The notes beneath the pieces were generated by a model that saw only the letters and a list, made by a program, of their open reading frames with translations, had not been told where the DNA came from and made no database searches. Of a stretch of DNA of 64,000 bases, positions 7,939 to 15,465 are shown one piece after another. Where the stretch lies: NCBI RefSeq assembly GCF_001592305.1, contig NZ_BCWR01000010.1:1-64000 (forward strand), read 5' to 3'. Source of the stretch: Hydrogenophaga taeniospiralis CCUG 15921 (GTDB lineage: Bacteria; Pseudomonadota; Gammaproteobacteria; Burkholderiales; Burkholderiaceae_C). Numbering within the stretch: position 1 is the stretch's first letter; each line of letters starts with the position of its first letter. Position numbers and translations under genes: made by a program.

Positions 7939-8982
7939 ATGGAAACCACCTGGCTGGAAGACTTCGTCGTGCTGGCGGAAACGCGCAGCTTCTCGCGCGC
8001 CGCGCAGCAGCGCCACGTGACCCAGCCGGCGTTCTCGCGCCGCGTGCAGGCGCTGGAGGCCTGGGTGGGCATGGACCTGCTGGACCGCACCACCTATCCC
8101 CCGTCCTTGACCCAGGCGGGCGAACATTTCTACACCCAGGCGCAGGACCTGCTCAACCGCATCGGCCATCTGCGGCTGAGCTCCAACGAACTGCCTGGCC
8201 AGAAGCAGGAAACCATCGGGTTCGCCATTCCGCACACGCTCTCGCTGAGCTTCTTCCCCGAATGGCTCGGGCGGGCCCAGGCCGCCGTGGGTGGCATCGA
8301 AAGCCGCTTGCGCGCGGGCAATGTGCTCGACGTGGTGCTGTGGCTGGTGGAGGGGGGCTGCGACATTCTCTTCTGCTACCACCACCCCCAGCAACCCGTT
8401 CAGCTCGATCCCGAGCGCTACGAGATCCTGACTCTGGGCACCGAATCGCTGGCGCCGTATTCCCTGCGTGGCGAGAACGGCAGGCCCCGGCACGACTGGC
8501 CGGGCAAACCGCAGAAGCCCGTGCCGTTCCTGGCCTACACCTCCAGTGCCTACCTCTCGCGCATGACCGACATCGCGCTGAGCCAGGGCCGGGCCTCACC
8601 CTATGTCAAACGCGTCTTCGACACCGACATGGCCGAGGGCCTGCGCCGCATGGCGCTCGCCGGCCACGGTGTGGCCTTTCTACCGGCGAGCCTCGCGTCG
8701 GCCGACGTGGAGCGGGGCGACTTGTGCAAGCTCGAAGGTGGGTGGGAGCTGGAGATGCACATCCGCGCCTACCGCGAACGCCCCACGCTGAGCCGCCCGG
8801 CGCGGCCCCGTGTTGAACAACTCTGGAAGTGGATGGAGCTGCACAGCATCCCCACCCCCTCCGTCGCGCTGGGCAGCCACGCGCCGGCACCGAATCTGCG
8901 AAGCGCCAGGCCCGCCAGCCGCCGCGCTTCCGCAGTGTCCCCGTCGCCCAAGGCCGGCAGTGCCCGAACGCGCAACCGCTAA
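7939..8982 (+). CDS. LysR-family transcriptional regulator
   Basis: A 347-residue LysR regulator. The N-terminal winged helix is clear (FVVLAETRSFSRAAQQRHVT then QPAFSRRVQALE), followed by the periplasmic-binding-like effector domain. The ATG at 7939 is used; a TTG two codons earlier is less likely. The last 40 or so residues are rich in Ala, Arg, Ser and Pro and look like a non-conserved tail. Lying between the racemase and gltI in the same orientation, it probably controls this acidic amino-acid module. Its transcription in the same direction as its likely targets is less common than the divergent LysR layout. Confidence 0.88.
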   Translation: METTWLEDFVVLAETRSFSRAAQQRHVTQPAFSRRVQALEAWVGMDLLDRTTYPPSLTQAGEHFYTQAQDLLNRIGHLRLSSNELPGQKQETIGFAIPHTLSLSFFPEWLGRAQAAVGGIESRLRAGNVLDVVLWLVEGGCDILFCYHHPQQPVQLDPERYEILTLGTESLAPYSLRGENGRPRHDWPGKPQKPVPFLAYTSSAYLSRMTDIALSQGRASPYVKRVFDTDMAEGLRRMALAGHGVAFLPASLASADVERGDLCKLEGGWELEMHIRAYRERPTLSRPARPRVEQLWKWMELHSIPTPSVALGSHAPAPNLRSARPASRRASAVSPSPKAGSARTRNR

Positions 8983-9021
8983 CCCGTCCCGCCACCCTCA
9001 CCACCGGACAAGGAGTCCTTC

Positions 9022-9918
9022 ATGAAAACTCGCCACGTTGTTGCCCTGTTGACCCTGGGCCTCTGCGCCACCACCGCCTTTGCCGAAGGCACGCTGGACA
9101 AGATCCGCGCCAGCGGCACCATCACGCTGGGCCACCGGGACGCGTCGATCCCCTTCTCTTACCTGGACGACAAGCAGCAACCCATCGGCTACGCCATGGA
9201 CCTGTGCCTGAAAGTGGTCGATGCCGTGAAGGCCGAACTCAAGCTGCCGGCGCTGAAGGTGAGCTACCAGCCCGTGACCTCCGCCACCCGCATCCCGCTC
9301 ATGGCCAACGGCACCATCGACCTCGAATGCGGCTCGACCACCAACAACACCGAGCGCCAGAAGCAGGTGTCGTACACCATGTCTCACTTCATCACCGCCA
9401 ACCGCTTCGTGGCGAAGAAGGCCGACAAGCTCAGCAAGCTCGACGACCTCAAGGGCAAGACCGTGGTCTCCACCTCGGGCACGACCAACATCCGCCAGCT
9501 CACCGAGCTCAACGCCTCGCGCAACCTGGGCATCAACATCCTCGCCGCCAAGGACCACGCCGAGGCTTTCCTGATGGTGGACACCGGCCGCGCCGTGGCC
9601 TTCGTCATGGACGACATTCTGCTGGCCGGTCTGGTGGCCAACCACAGCAACCCCGGGCAGTTCGCCATCTCCAGCGAGCAGCTATCGGTGGAGCCCTACG
9701 GGATCATGCTGCGCAAGGACGACCCGGCGTTCAAGAAGGTGGTGGACGACGCCATGACCCAGGTCTACAAGAGCGGCCAGCTCACCGCGATCTACGACAA
9801 GTGGTTCATGGCGGCCATTCCCCCGCGCGGCATCAAGCTGAACATCCCCATGGGCGACGCGATGAAGAAGGTGATGAACGCGCCCACCGACTCGGCCGAC
9901 CCGGCCCTGTACCGCTGA
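9022..9918 (+). CDS. gltI: Glutamate/aspartate ABC transporter, periplasmic binding protein
   Basis: A 298-residue solute-binding protein. A signal peptide (MKTRHVVALLTLGLCATTAFA) is followed by the SBP_bac_3 fold: ITLGHRDASIPFSYLD, a ligand-contact stretch IDLECGSTTNNTERQKQV and VVSTSGTTNIRQL. These features match the GltI/DEBP group, which binds glutamate and aspartate. An AAGGAG ribosome site precedes the ATG. It is the first gene of gltIJKL; the two permeases and the ATPase follow at short spacing. A second protein of the same type is encoded at 12267-13184. Confidence 0.92.
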   Translation: MKTRHVVALLTLGLCATTAFAEGTLDKIRASGTITLGHRDASIPFSYLDDKQQPIGYAMDLCLKVVDAVKAELKLPALKVSYQPVTSATRIPLMANGTIDLECGSTTNNTERQKQVSYTMSHFITANRFVAKKADKLSKLDDLKGKTVVSTSGTTNIRQLTELNASRNLGINILAAKDHAEAFLMVDTGRAVAFVMDDILLAGLVANHSNPGQFAISSEQLSVEPYGIMLRKDDPAFKKVVDDAMTQVYKSGQLTAIYDKWFMAAIPPRGIKLNIPMGDAMKKVMNAPTDSADPALYR

Positions 9919-9996
9919 GTGTTTTCCGCAGGGCCCACGCGGCGTCGCGTGGGCCCATCCACACCATGACCTGGCCGCCGGGCTGAGGAGTACCGC

Positions 9997-10749
9997 TTGA
10001 ACTACAACTGGAACTGGGGCATCTTCTGGGAGCTGTCGCCCGATGCGACGGGCACCTATCTGGCCACCCTGCTGCAAGGCCTGCGATGGACCGTGGCCAC
10101 CGGCCTGAGCGCCTGGGTGATTGCGCTGCTGCTGGGGCTGGTGGTGGGCACCTTGCGCACCGTGCCCTCGCGACGGATCGTCATGCTGGCCAACGGCTAC
10201 GTGGAACTGTTCCGCAACGTGCCCCTGCTGGTCCAGATGTTCCTGTGGTTCTTCGTCGTGCCGGAGCTGCTGCCGGTGGCCTGGGGCACCTGGATCAAGC
10301 AGATGCCCAACGCGTCGTTCTGGACGGCCGTGGTCGCGCTGGCGTTCTTCACCTCGGCGCGGGTCGCCGAACAGGTCAAAGCGGGCATCCAGTCGCAGCC
10401 CCGCGGCCAGTTGATGGCCGCCACCGCGCTGGGCATGACGCTGTCGCAGAGCTACCGCCATGTGCTGTTGCCCATGGCGGTGCGCCTCATCCTGCCGCCC
10501 TTGACGTCTGAGTTCATGAATGTGCTGAAGAACAGCGCGGTGGCCCTGACCATCGGTCTCATGGAACTCACCGCGCAAGCGCGTTCGATGCAGGAGTTCA
10601 GCTTTCAGGTGTTCGAGGCCTTCACGGCCGCCACGCTGCTCTACCTGCTGATGAACCTGGTGGTGGTGCTGGGCATGCGCGCCGTGGAGCGCGCCCTGGC
10701 CGTGCCGGGTTTCACCGGCAATCGCACGTCCGCATCCGCCACGCATTGA
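9997..10749 (+). CDS. gltJ: Glutamate/aspartate ABC transporter permease GltJ
   Basis: A 250-residue inner-membrane permease of the HisMQ type. It begins MNYNWNWGIFWELSPD, close to the usual GltJ opening, and contains several hydrophobic segments and the EAA loop (AGIQSQPRGQLMAATALGM near residue 128). The start codon is TTG at 9997: GAGGAG at 9985-9990 is well placed 6 bp upstream, and the family N-terminus begins exactly here. It should pair with GltK to form the channel for acidic amino acids. Confidence 0.92.
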   Translation: MNYNWNWGIFWELSPDATGTYLATLLQGLRWTVATGLSAWVIALLLGLVVGTLRTVPSRRIVMLANGYVELFRNVPLLVQMFLWFFVVPELLPVAWGTWIKQMPNASFWTAVVALAFFTSARVAEQVKAGIQSQPRGQLMAATALGMTLSQSYRHVLLPMAVRLILPPLTSEFMNVLKNSAVALTIGLMELTAQARSMQEFSFQVFEAFTAATLLYLLMNLVVVLGMRAVERALAVPGFTGNRTSASATH

Positions 10750-10767
10750 GTCCAGAAAGCCGCTCCC

Positions 10768-11460
10768 ATGTTCAATACGTTCGACTTCGACACCATCACC
10801 CGCTCCTGGCACACCCTGATCTTTCAGGGGCTGGCCTTCACGCTGGAAGTCACCGCGCTGTCGATGCTCGGTGGCATCGTGCTGGGCACCTTGCTGGCCA
10901 TGATGCGACTGTCCTCCTTCAAGCCGCTGGCGTGGTTCGCCGGGGGCTACGTCAACCTGGTGCGCTCGATTCCGCTGGTGCTGGTGATCTTCTGGTTCTA
11001 TTTCTTGGTGCCCTACATCGGGGCCTGGATCATCGGCGCGAACCAGCCGATCCGGGTGGGGGCCTTTGCCTCCGCCCTCATCACCTTCGTCATGTTCGAA
11101 GCCTGCTACTACTGCGAGATCATGCGCGCCGGCATCCAGAGCATTCCCCGCGGGCAGCTCAACGCGGGCTACGCCCTGGGCTTCAACTACTGGCAGGTCA
11201 TGGGCCACGTGGTCCTGCCCCAGGCGTTTCGCAACATGCTGCCGGTGCTCTTCACCCAGACCATCGTGCTGTTCCAGGACGTCTCGCTGGTCTACATCAT
11301 TTCCCTGCCCGACTTCGTCACGCTGGCCAGCAAGATCGCGCAACGCGACGGCCGTCTGGTCGAGATGTACCTCTTCGTGGCGGTGGTGTATTTCGCCATC
11401 TGCCTCACGCTCTCCTACGGCGTGAAAAAGCTGCAGTCCCGTCTGGCCGTGATCCGCTGA
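10768..11460 (+). CDS. gltK: Glutamate/aspartate ABC transporter permease GltK
   Basis: A 230-residue permease homologous to GltJ and of normal GltK length. Hydrophobic helices include IVLGTLLAMMRLSSFKPLAW and LVLVIFWFYFLVPYIGAWII. The ATPase-contacting EAA loop reads AGIQSIPRGQLNAGYALGF near residue 125. It lies 18 bp after gltJ and 54 bp before gltL in one apparent operon. It forms the second half of the membrane channel. Confidence 0.92.
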   Translation: MFNTFDFDTITRSWHTLIFQGLAFTLEVTALSMLGGIVLGTLLAMMRLSSFKPLAWFAGGYVNLVRSIPLVLVIFWFYFLVPYIGAWIIGANQPIRVGAFASALITFVMFEACYYCEIMRAGIQSIPRGQLNAGYALGFNYWQVMGHVVLPQAFRNMLPVLFTQTIVLFQDVSLVYIISLPDFVTLASKIAQRDGRLVEMYLFVAVVYFAICLTLSYGVKKLQSRLAVIR

Positions 11461-11514
11461 ATCACCGGCCCGCACCCCCTTCACCGCAAACACCGAGTTG
11501 AAAGAAAGACCCCC

Positions 11515-12249
11515 ATGGCCATGATTGAGATCCGAGACGTGAACAAGTGGTTTGGCCCGTTCCACGCACTGAAGAACTGCAGCACCCAGGTAGAGAAGGG
11601 GGAGGTGGTGGTGGTCTGTGGCCCCTCCGGGTCGGGCAAGTCCACCCTGATCAAGACCGTCAACGCGCTGGAGCCCATCCAGCAGGGCGAGATCGTTGTG
11701 GACGGGCACAGCGTGCACGGCGGCAAGACCCATCTGCCGCGCTTGCGCTCGCGCATCGGCATGGTGTTCCAGAACTTCGAGCTGTTCCCCCACCTGTCCA
11801 TCACCAGCAACCTGGCCATTGCCCAGGTCAAGGTGTTGGGGCGCGAGCCGGACGAAGCTCGGGAGCGCGGCCTGCGCTTGCTGGAGCGCGTCGGTCTGCT
11901 GGCGCACAAGGACAAGTTCCCCGGCCAGCTGTCAGGAGGCCAGCAGCAGCGCGTGGCCATTGCCCGCGCGTTGTCCATGGACCCGATCGCCATGCTGTTC
12001 GACGAACCCACGTCGGCGCTCGACCCGGAGATGATCAACGAGGTGCTGGACGTGATGGTGGAGCTGGCCCTGGAGGGCATGACCATGATGGTGGTGACCC
12101 ACGAAATGGGCTTCGCCAAGAAGGTGGCCGACCGGGTGATCTTCATGGACGCCGGGGAGATCGTCGAAGACGCGAAGAAGGACGAGTTCTTCGGCAACCC
12201 GCGCTCGGAGCGGGCCCAGGCCTTTCTCTCCAAGATCCTTCAGCACTGA
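11515..12249 (+). CDS. gltL: Glutamate/aspartate ABC transporter ATPase GltL
   Basis: A 244-residue nucleotide-binding subunit powering GltJK. It shows Walker [10 protein letters not shown] near residue 36, the Q-loop in [11 protein letters not shown], the ABC signature [15 protein letters not shown], Walker [14 protein letters not shown] and the switch His in [12 protein letters not shown]. This is a standard polar amino-acid type ATPase with no regulatory extension. An ATG two codons downstream (11521) is an alternative start. It ends 17 bp before the convergent second binding-protein gene. Confidence 0.93.
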   Translation: MAMIEIRDVNKWFGPFHALKNCSTQVEKGEVVVVCGPSGSGKSTLIKTVNALEPIQQGEIVVDGHSVHGGKTHLPRLRSRIGMVFQNFELFPHLSITSNLAIAQVKVLGREPDEARERGLRLLERVGLLAHKDKFPGQLSGGQQQRVAIARALSMDPIAMLFDEPTSALDPEMINEVLDVMVELALEGMTMMVVTHEMGFAKKVADRVIFMDAGEIVEDAKKDEFFGNPRSERAQAFLSKILQH

Positions 12250-12266
12250 GAGGCTGTGAGAGTCTT

Positions 12267-13184
12267 TCAGTCCTTGTACCAGTCGTCCACCCGGTCGCTG
12301 GGGTACTTGAAGCTGTCGCGCAGGAAGAAAGGCATGGGCAGTTTCAGGTTGGTGCCCCGGGGCGGGATGGGCGATTCAAACCAGCGCTGGTAGATCGGGT
12401 AGATCTCGCGGTCCAGGATGATCCGGCGCATGGCTTCATTGATGAGCCTTTTGAACGCCGGCTCGTTCTTGGGCAGCATGATGGCGTAGGGTTCGATGCT
12501 CATCACCTTGCCCACCACGGCGTAGTCGTCGGGCCGTTCCGCGGTGGCGATGAGGCCGTACAACAGCACATCGTCCATGGCGAAGGCAGCGGCGCGTCCG
12601 TCGGCCACCATGGTGAAACCCTCGGCGTGGCCTTCGGCCTCCAGGATGTCGAGCCGCAGCGCCTGTTCGGCGTTCAGGCGCTTCAAGGTCTTGAGATTGG
12701 TGGAGCCTTTGGTGGACACCACCTTCTGGCCCGCGAGGTCGGTCAGGGCTGTCACGCCCGAACGCTTGCGCACCACCAGCCGCGATGACGACACGAAGTG
12801 GGCCACCGTGTAGTCGACTTGTTTGCGGCGCTCGGCGTTGTTGGTGGTGGAGCCGCACTCCAGGTCGGCCTGGCGTTGCGCGATCGCGGTGATGCGGGTG
12901 CTCGAAGTCACGGGCAGGTACTTCACGTCCAGCGCGGGCAGAGCCAGGTGCACGCGCACGGCTTCCACCAGCCGGTGGCAGATGTCGATGGAATAGCCCA
13001 TGACCCGGCCTTGCCCGTCCACGTAGGAAAAGGGGATCGAGGCATCGCGGTGCGCCAGCACCATGTGCTTGCGCGCCTTGATCTCATCGAGCAGGTCGGC
13101 GTGCACCGCCGGAGCGAGCACCAGCGCACAGGCCACCGCCGCAGTCTGTGTTGCACGGCGGCTGAAAAACAAGCCCAGGTTCAT
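12267..13184 (-). CDS. Second GltI-like amino-acid binding protein
   Basis: A 305-residue periplasmic binding protein clearly related to the GltI at 9022: MVLAHRDASIPFSYVDGQGR, ADLECGSTTNNAERRKQVDY and a shared IPPRG(T/I)(N/K)LK near the end. The signal peptide spans residues 1-29 (ending APAVHA). The start at 13184 is chosen because AAAGGA sits about 8 bp upstream and it directly precedes the signal peptide. No permease genes accompany it. It may deliver a related ligand to the GltJK channel, an inference from convergent adjacency and similarity. The C-terminal tail (SFKYPSDRVDDWYKD) is longer than in GltI. Confidence 0.87.
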   Translation of the reverse strand: MNLGLFFSRRATQTAAVACALVLAPAVHADLLDEIKARKHMVLAHRDASIPFSYVDGQGRVMGYSIDICHRLVEAVRVHLALPALDVKYLPVTSSTRITAIAQRQADLECGSTTNNAERRKQVDYTVAHFVSSSRLVVRKRSGVTALTDLAGQKVVSTKGSTNLKTLKRLNAEQALRLDILEAEGHAEGFTMVADGRAAAFAMDDVLLYGLIATAERPDDYAVVGKVMSIEPYAIMLPKNEPAFKRLINEAMRRIILDREIYPIYQRWFESPIPPRGTNLKLPMPFFLRDSFKYPSDRVDDWYKD

Positions 13185-13484
13185 CCGGATTCCTTTGGCA
13201 AGACAACACAGGCGGGAGGCTCCACGCACTTTGCGTCAGACCATGCTACTGAGATCGATCACGGAATTCTTGACGGGCAGGGGGTGATGCCGAGCGCGCA
13301 TGGAGCGCCGCAACAGCCAGGCATTTCGTGGCGGCATGAGGACGGCGCCGCAGATTCAATGGCCCGCAGGCGGGGCGGCGTTGTTCCGCGGGCAGACCGG
13401 CTCTGGCGGACCGTGCCGCTGTGCCCCTCGCATGCGCGAAGGGCATCGGGGTACGCAGAACCTGCCTGCGGTGTCAGCCGGCGC
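13185..13484. other. 300-bp intergenic stretch, nothing recognised
   Basis: This stretch lies upstream of the second binding-protein gene and downstream of the exporter gene. It must contain the promoter of the former. I see no convincing gene, RNA or repeat; short reading frames here lack family features and their codon use looks like noise. Confidence 0.5.
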
Positions 13485-14450
13485 TCAAGCCTTCGCCGAA
13501 GAGCGGGGCGCCTTGAAGGCACCGCGCAACGCCCCCACCCAGGCCAGCGCCTCGCGCCCGTACAGGATCAGCGCCAGCGCCGCCAGGATCAGCGGCATCG
13601 CCACGAACACCCAGCCGGTGAGCTGTTCGCCCCCGAGCAGCACGCCCACACACAGGGCCACCACCGGGTTGACGAACGAGTAGCTGCCGGCCAGCGCGGC
13701 CGAGCTGTTTTTCAGCAGCCACAGGTAGGCGTTGAGCGTGACCAGGGTGCCCATCACCACCAGGTAGAGCCATGCCGCGCCCGATGCGGCCGTGACCTGG
13801 CTCCACTGGAACTGCTGCGCGCCCGGCTCCCACAGCGCCGCCACCCCCAGGCCCAGCAGGCCGCCCAGCAGCCACTGCGCGCCCGAGGCCATGGCGGGCG
13901 CGGGCAGGGCCATCTTGCGCGAGGCGTAGGAGCCCAGGCTCCAGGCCAGCGGCGCACCGAAGGCGCACAGCGTGCCCAGCAAGGTGGCGGAAAAGTCGCC
14001 TTCCAGCGCCAGCACCAGCGCGCCCGTGGCGCCCAGCACCAGGCCGATCCAGCTGGTCAGCGGCACCGGCTCGCCGCCCCAGCGGGTCCACAGCGCGAGC
14101 CACATGGGCATGGTGGTCACCACCGTGGCCATCAGCCCCGAGCCGATGCCCAGCCGCTGCGCCAGCACCACCAGGGCCATGGCGACGAAGGCCATGAGCG
14201 AGCCGATGAGCGCGCTGCCGCGCCATTGCGTCGCCGTGGGCCAGGCCTGGCCCTGCCAGCGCGCATACGCCAGCATCACCACGCCGGCCAGCACGAAACG
14301 CGCGCCGTTCATGAGCAGCGGCGGCAGGCTCTGCACCGCCACGCTGATCGCGAAATAGGTGGTGCCCCACACCAGGTAGACAATCAGCAGGGCGCCGGCC
14401 AGGCGCATGGTCTGGCCTTCAAGCCCTGGGCTCTTGAGAATGGCTGGCAT
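13485..14450 (-). CDS. EamA/DMT-family transporter, probable exporter
   Basis: A 321-residue inner-membrane protein with two EamA repeats and about ten hydrophobic helices. Examples are GALLIVYLVWGTTYFAISVAVQ at the N-terminus, and GAPLAWSLGSYASRKM followed by VALCVGVLLGGEQLTGWVF in the second half. The family includes amino-acid and metabolite exporters such as YdcZ/RhtA-like proteins. AGGAG lies 8 bp upstream of the ATG at 14450. It diverges from an Lrp/AsnC regulator across a 70-bp gap carrying an inverted repeat. This is the usual arrangement for an amino-acid-responsive exporter and its regulator. Confidence 0.88.
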   Translation of the reverse strand: MPAILKSPGLEGQTMRLAGALLIVYLVWGTTYFAISVAVQSLPPLLMNGARFVLAGVVMLAYARWQGQAWPTATQWRGSALIGSLMAFVAMALVVLAQRLGIGSGLMATVVTTMPMWLALWTRWGGEPVPLTSWIGLVLGATGALVLALEGDFSATLLGTLCAFGAPLAWSLGSYASRKMALPAPAMASGAQWLLGGLLGLGVAALWEPGAQQFQWSQVTAASGAAWLYLVVMGTLVTLNAYLWLLKNSSAALAGSYSFVNPVVALCVGVLLGGEQLTGWVFVAMPLILAALALILYGREALAWVGALRGAFKAPRSSAKA

Positions 14451-14454
14451 TTTG

Positions 14455-14496
14455 TGGCTCCTGGAAGATAATTTCCGGTGAAAATCGCAGGAGCCA
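14455..14496. promoter_or_regulatory. Inverted repeat in the exporter/Lrp divergent promoter
   Basis: TGGCTCCTG (14455-14463) and CAGGAGCCA (14488-14496) are perfect 9-bp arms around a 24-bp A/T-richer centre that also contains GGAAGATAATTTCC. The left arm covers the ribosome site of the exporter gene. It sits in the only control region shared by exporter and Lrp-type regulator, so it is a good candidate operator for that regulator. A hairpin role is the alternative. Confidence 0.45.
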
Positions 14497-14520
14497 GATT
14501 TTGAACAGAATTGGGTCGGT

Positions 14521-14985
14521 ATGCAAGCAAATATTCAGCTCGATGACGTGGACTCAAGAATTTTGACGGCCTTGGGCGCGGATAGCCGTCGTTCTTACGC
14601 CGACGTGGCCTCCGAGGTGGGCCTGTCCACCGCCGCTGTGCACGAGCGGGTGAAGAAGATGGTGGAGCGTGGGGTGATCGAGCGTTTTTCGTTGCGCGTC
14701 GACCCGGAGCGCGTGGGCCTGCGTTTCACCGCCTTCGTGGCCGTGCGCAACGACGGCGGCATCCACTGCCGCGAGGTGGCGCCGCTGCTGCGCGAGATGC
14801 CCGAGGTGCTGGAGCTGCACAGCGTGGCGGGCGAATACGACTTTCTGGCCAAGATCCGCACCACCCATGCCCGCGCGTTGGAAGAGGTGCTCTACAAGAT
14901 CAAGGCCATCCCCGGCGTGGCGCGCACCACCAGCACCGTGGTGCTGAACACCGAGTTCGAAGACCGGCCGCTGCGCCTGCCATGA
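14521..14985 (+). CDS. Lrp/AsnC-family transcriptional regulator
   Basis: A 154-residue regulator with an N-terminal helix-turn-helix (DDVDSRILTALGADSRRSYAD, then VASEVGLSTAAVHERVKKM) and a C-terminal RAM ligand-binding domain (VLELHSVAGEYDFLAKIRTT). Length and layout are standard. It probably forms octamers and responds to an amino acid. The divergent EamA exporter is the likely main target. It is followed by a small membrane-protein gene that begins 37 bp after its stop. Confidence 0.9.
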   Translation: MQANIQLDDVDSRILTALGADSRRSYADVASEVGLSTAAVHERVKKMVERGVIERFSLRVDPERVGLRFTAFVAVRNDGGIHCREVAPLLREMPEVLELHSVAGEYDFLAKIRTTHARALEEVLYKIKAIPGVARTTSTVVLNTEFEDRPLRLP

Positions 14986-15022
14986 ACCGCGTTGAAACGC
15001 TGGAGCGCGCCGGTCCGGGCGC

Positions 15023-15319
15023 GTGGGGGCGGTCACCGTGTTGAGCTTCCTGGCGCGCCGCTGGCGGGGCGAGGTGCCGGTGCTCACGCTGTTCTGGCGC
15101 GACACGCTGCTGGTGGGCAGCATCGTCAATGTGCTGGCCACCTTCGTGGCGCTGGCGATCGTCTCGCAGGACGGCCCGGCTGGCCTGGCCGCCGCCCTGC
15201 ATTTCCTGCCCTTGCCCTACAACCTGTTCCTGGTGGCCGCGCTCTGGCGTGCGCCCGAGCGCAGTCCCGCGCTGCGCTGGGCTTCGTGTGTGTGGCTGTT
15301 CGTGGCGACCCTGGTGTAG
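15023..15319 (+). CDS. Small predicted membrane protein
   Basis: A 98-residue protein with three hydrophobic segments (LLVGSIVNVLATFVALAIVS, LPYNLFLVAALW and ASCVWLFVATLV). I do not recognise a family. The frame has no ATG near its beginning: GTG at 15023 is the first option, GTG at 15038 the second, and a stop at 14993 limits it upstream. The codon pattern matches the GC-rich neighbours. It probably reads through from the Lrp-type gene; function unknown. Confidence 0.6.
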   Translation: MGAVTVLSFLARRWRGEVPVLTLFWRDTLLVGSIVNVLATFVALAIVSQDGPAGLAAALHFLPLPYNLFLVAALWRAPERSPALRWASCVWLFVATLV

Positions 15320-15325
15320 GAAAGG

Positions 15326-15405
15326 CCCCCCCCGCAGCGCTGCGCGCTACCCCCCAGGGGGCGACACCAGCCGTCCGGCAAAGCCGGCCCGGCGGTGTCC
15401 TGGGC
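15326..15405. repeat. GC-rich intergenic repeat, copy B
   Basis: This is the inverted counterpart of positions 1-84: a run of C, GCAGCGCTGCGCGC, CCCCCCAGGGGGCG, then CCGTCCGGCAAAGCCGG and CCGGCGGTG. It lies downstream of the small membrane-protein gene and of the convergent deaminase gene. Two copies in one window suggest a dispersed chromosomal repeat, perhaps a terminator-like or REP-type element. Confidence 0.6.
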
Positions 15406-15465
15406 TGCATCGTTTCATGCGTTGCGGGTCGCGCTCCGTGTGGCAGAGCAGCCGAAAATATCTTT

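Noticed and set aside
9682-11907. A 741-residue minus-strand open frame opposite gltJ-gltL
   Set aside because: The plus strand holds well-conserved permease and ATPase genes; the antisense translation is low-complexity Gln/His/Gly without any domain.
13185-13484. Short open frames between the second binding protein and the exporter
   Set aside because: None has a plausible ribosome site with conserved features; codon use looks random.
14982-15044. A 20-codon open frame starting in the Lrp-type stop codon (ATGA overlap)
   Set aside because: Too short, no recognisable features, and out of frame with the membrane-protein gene that follows.
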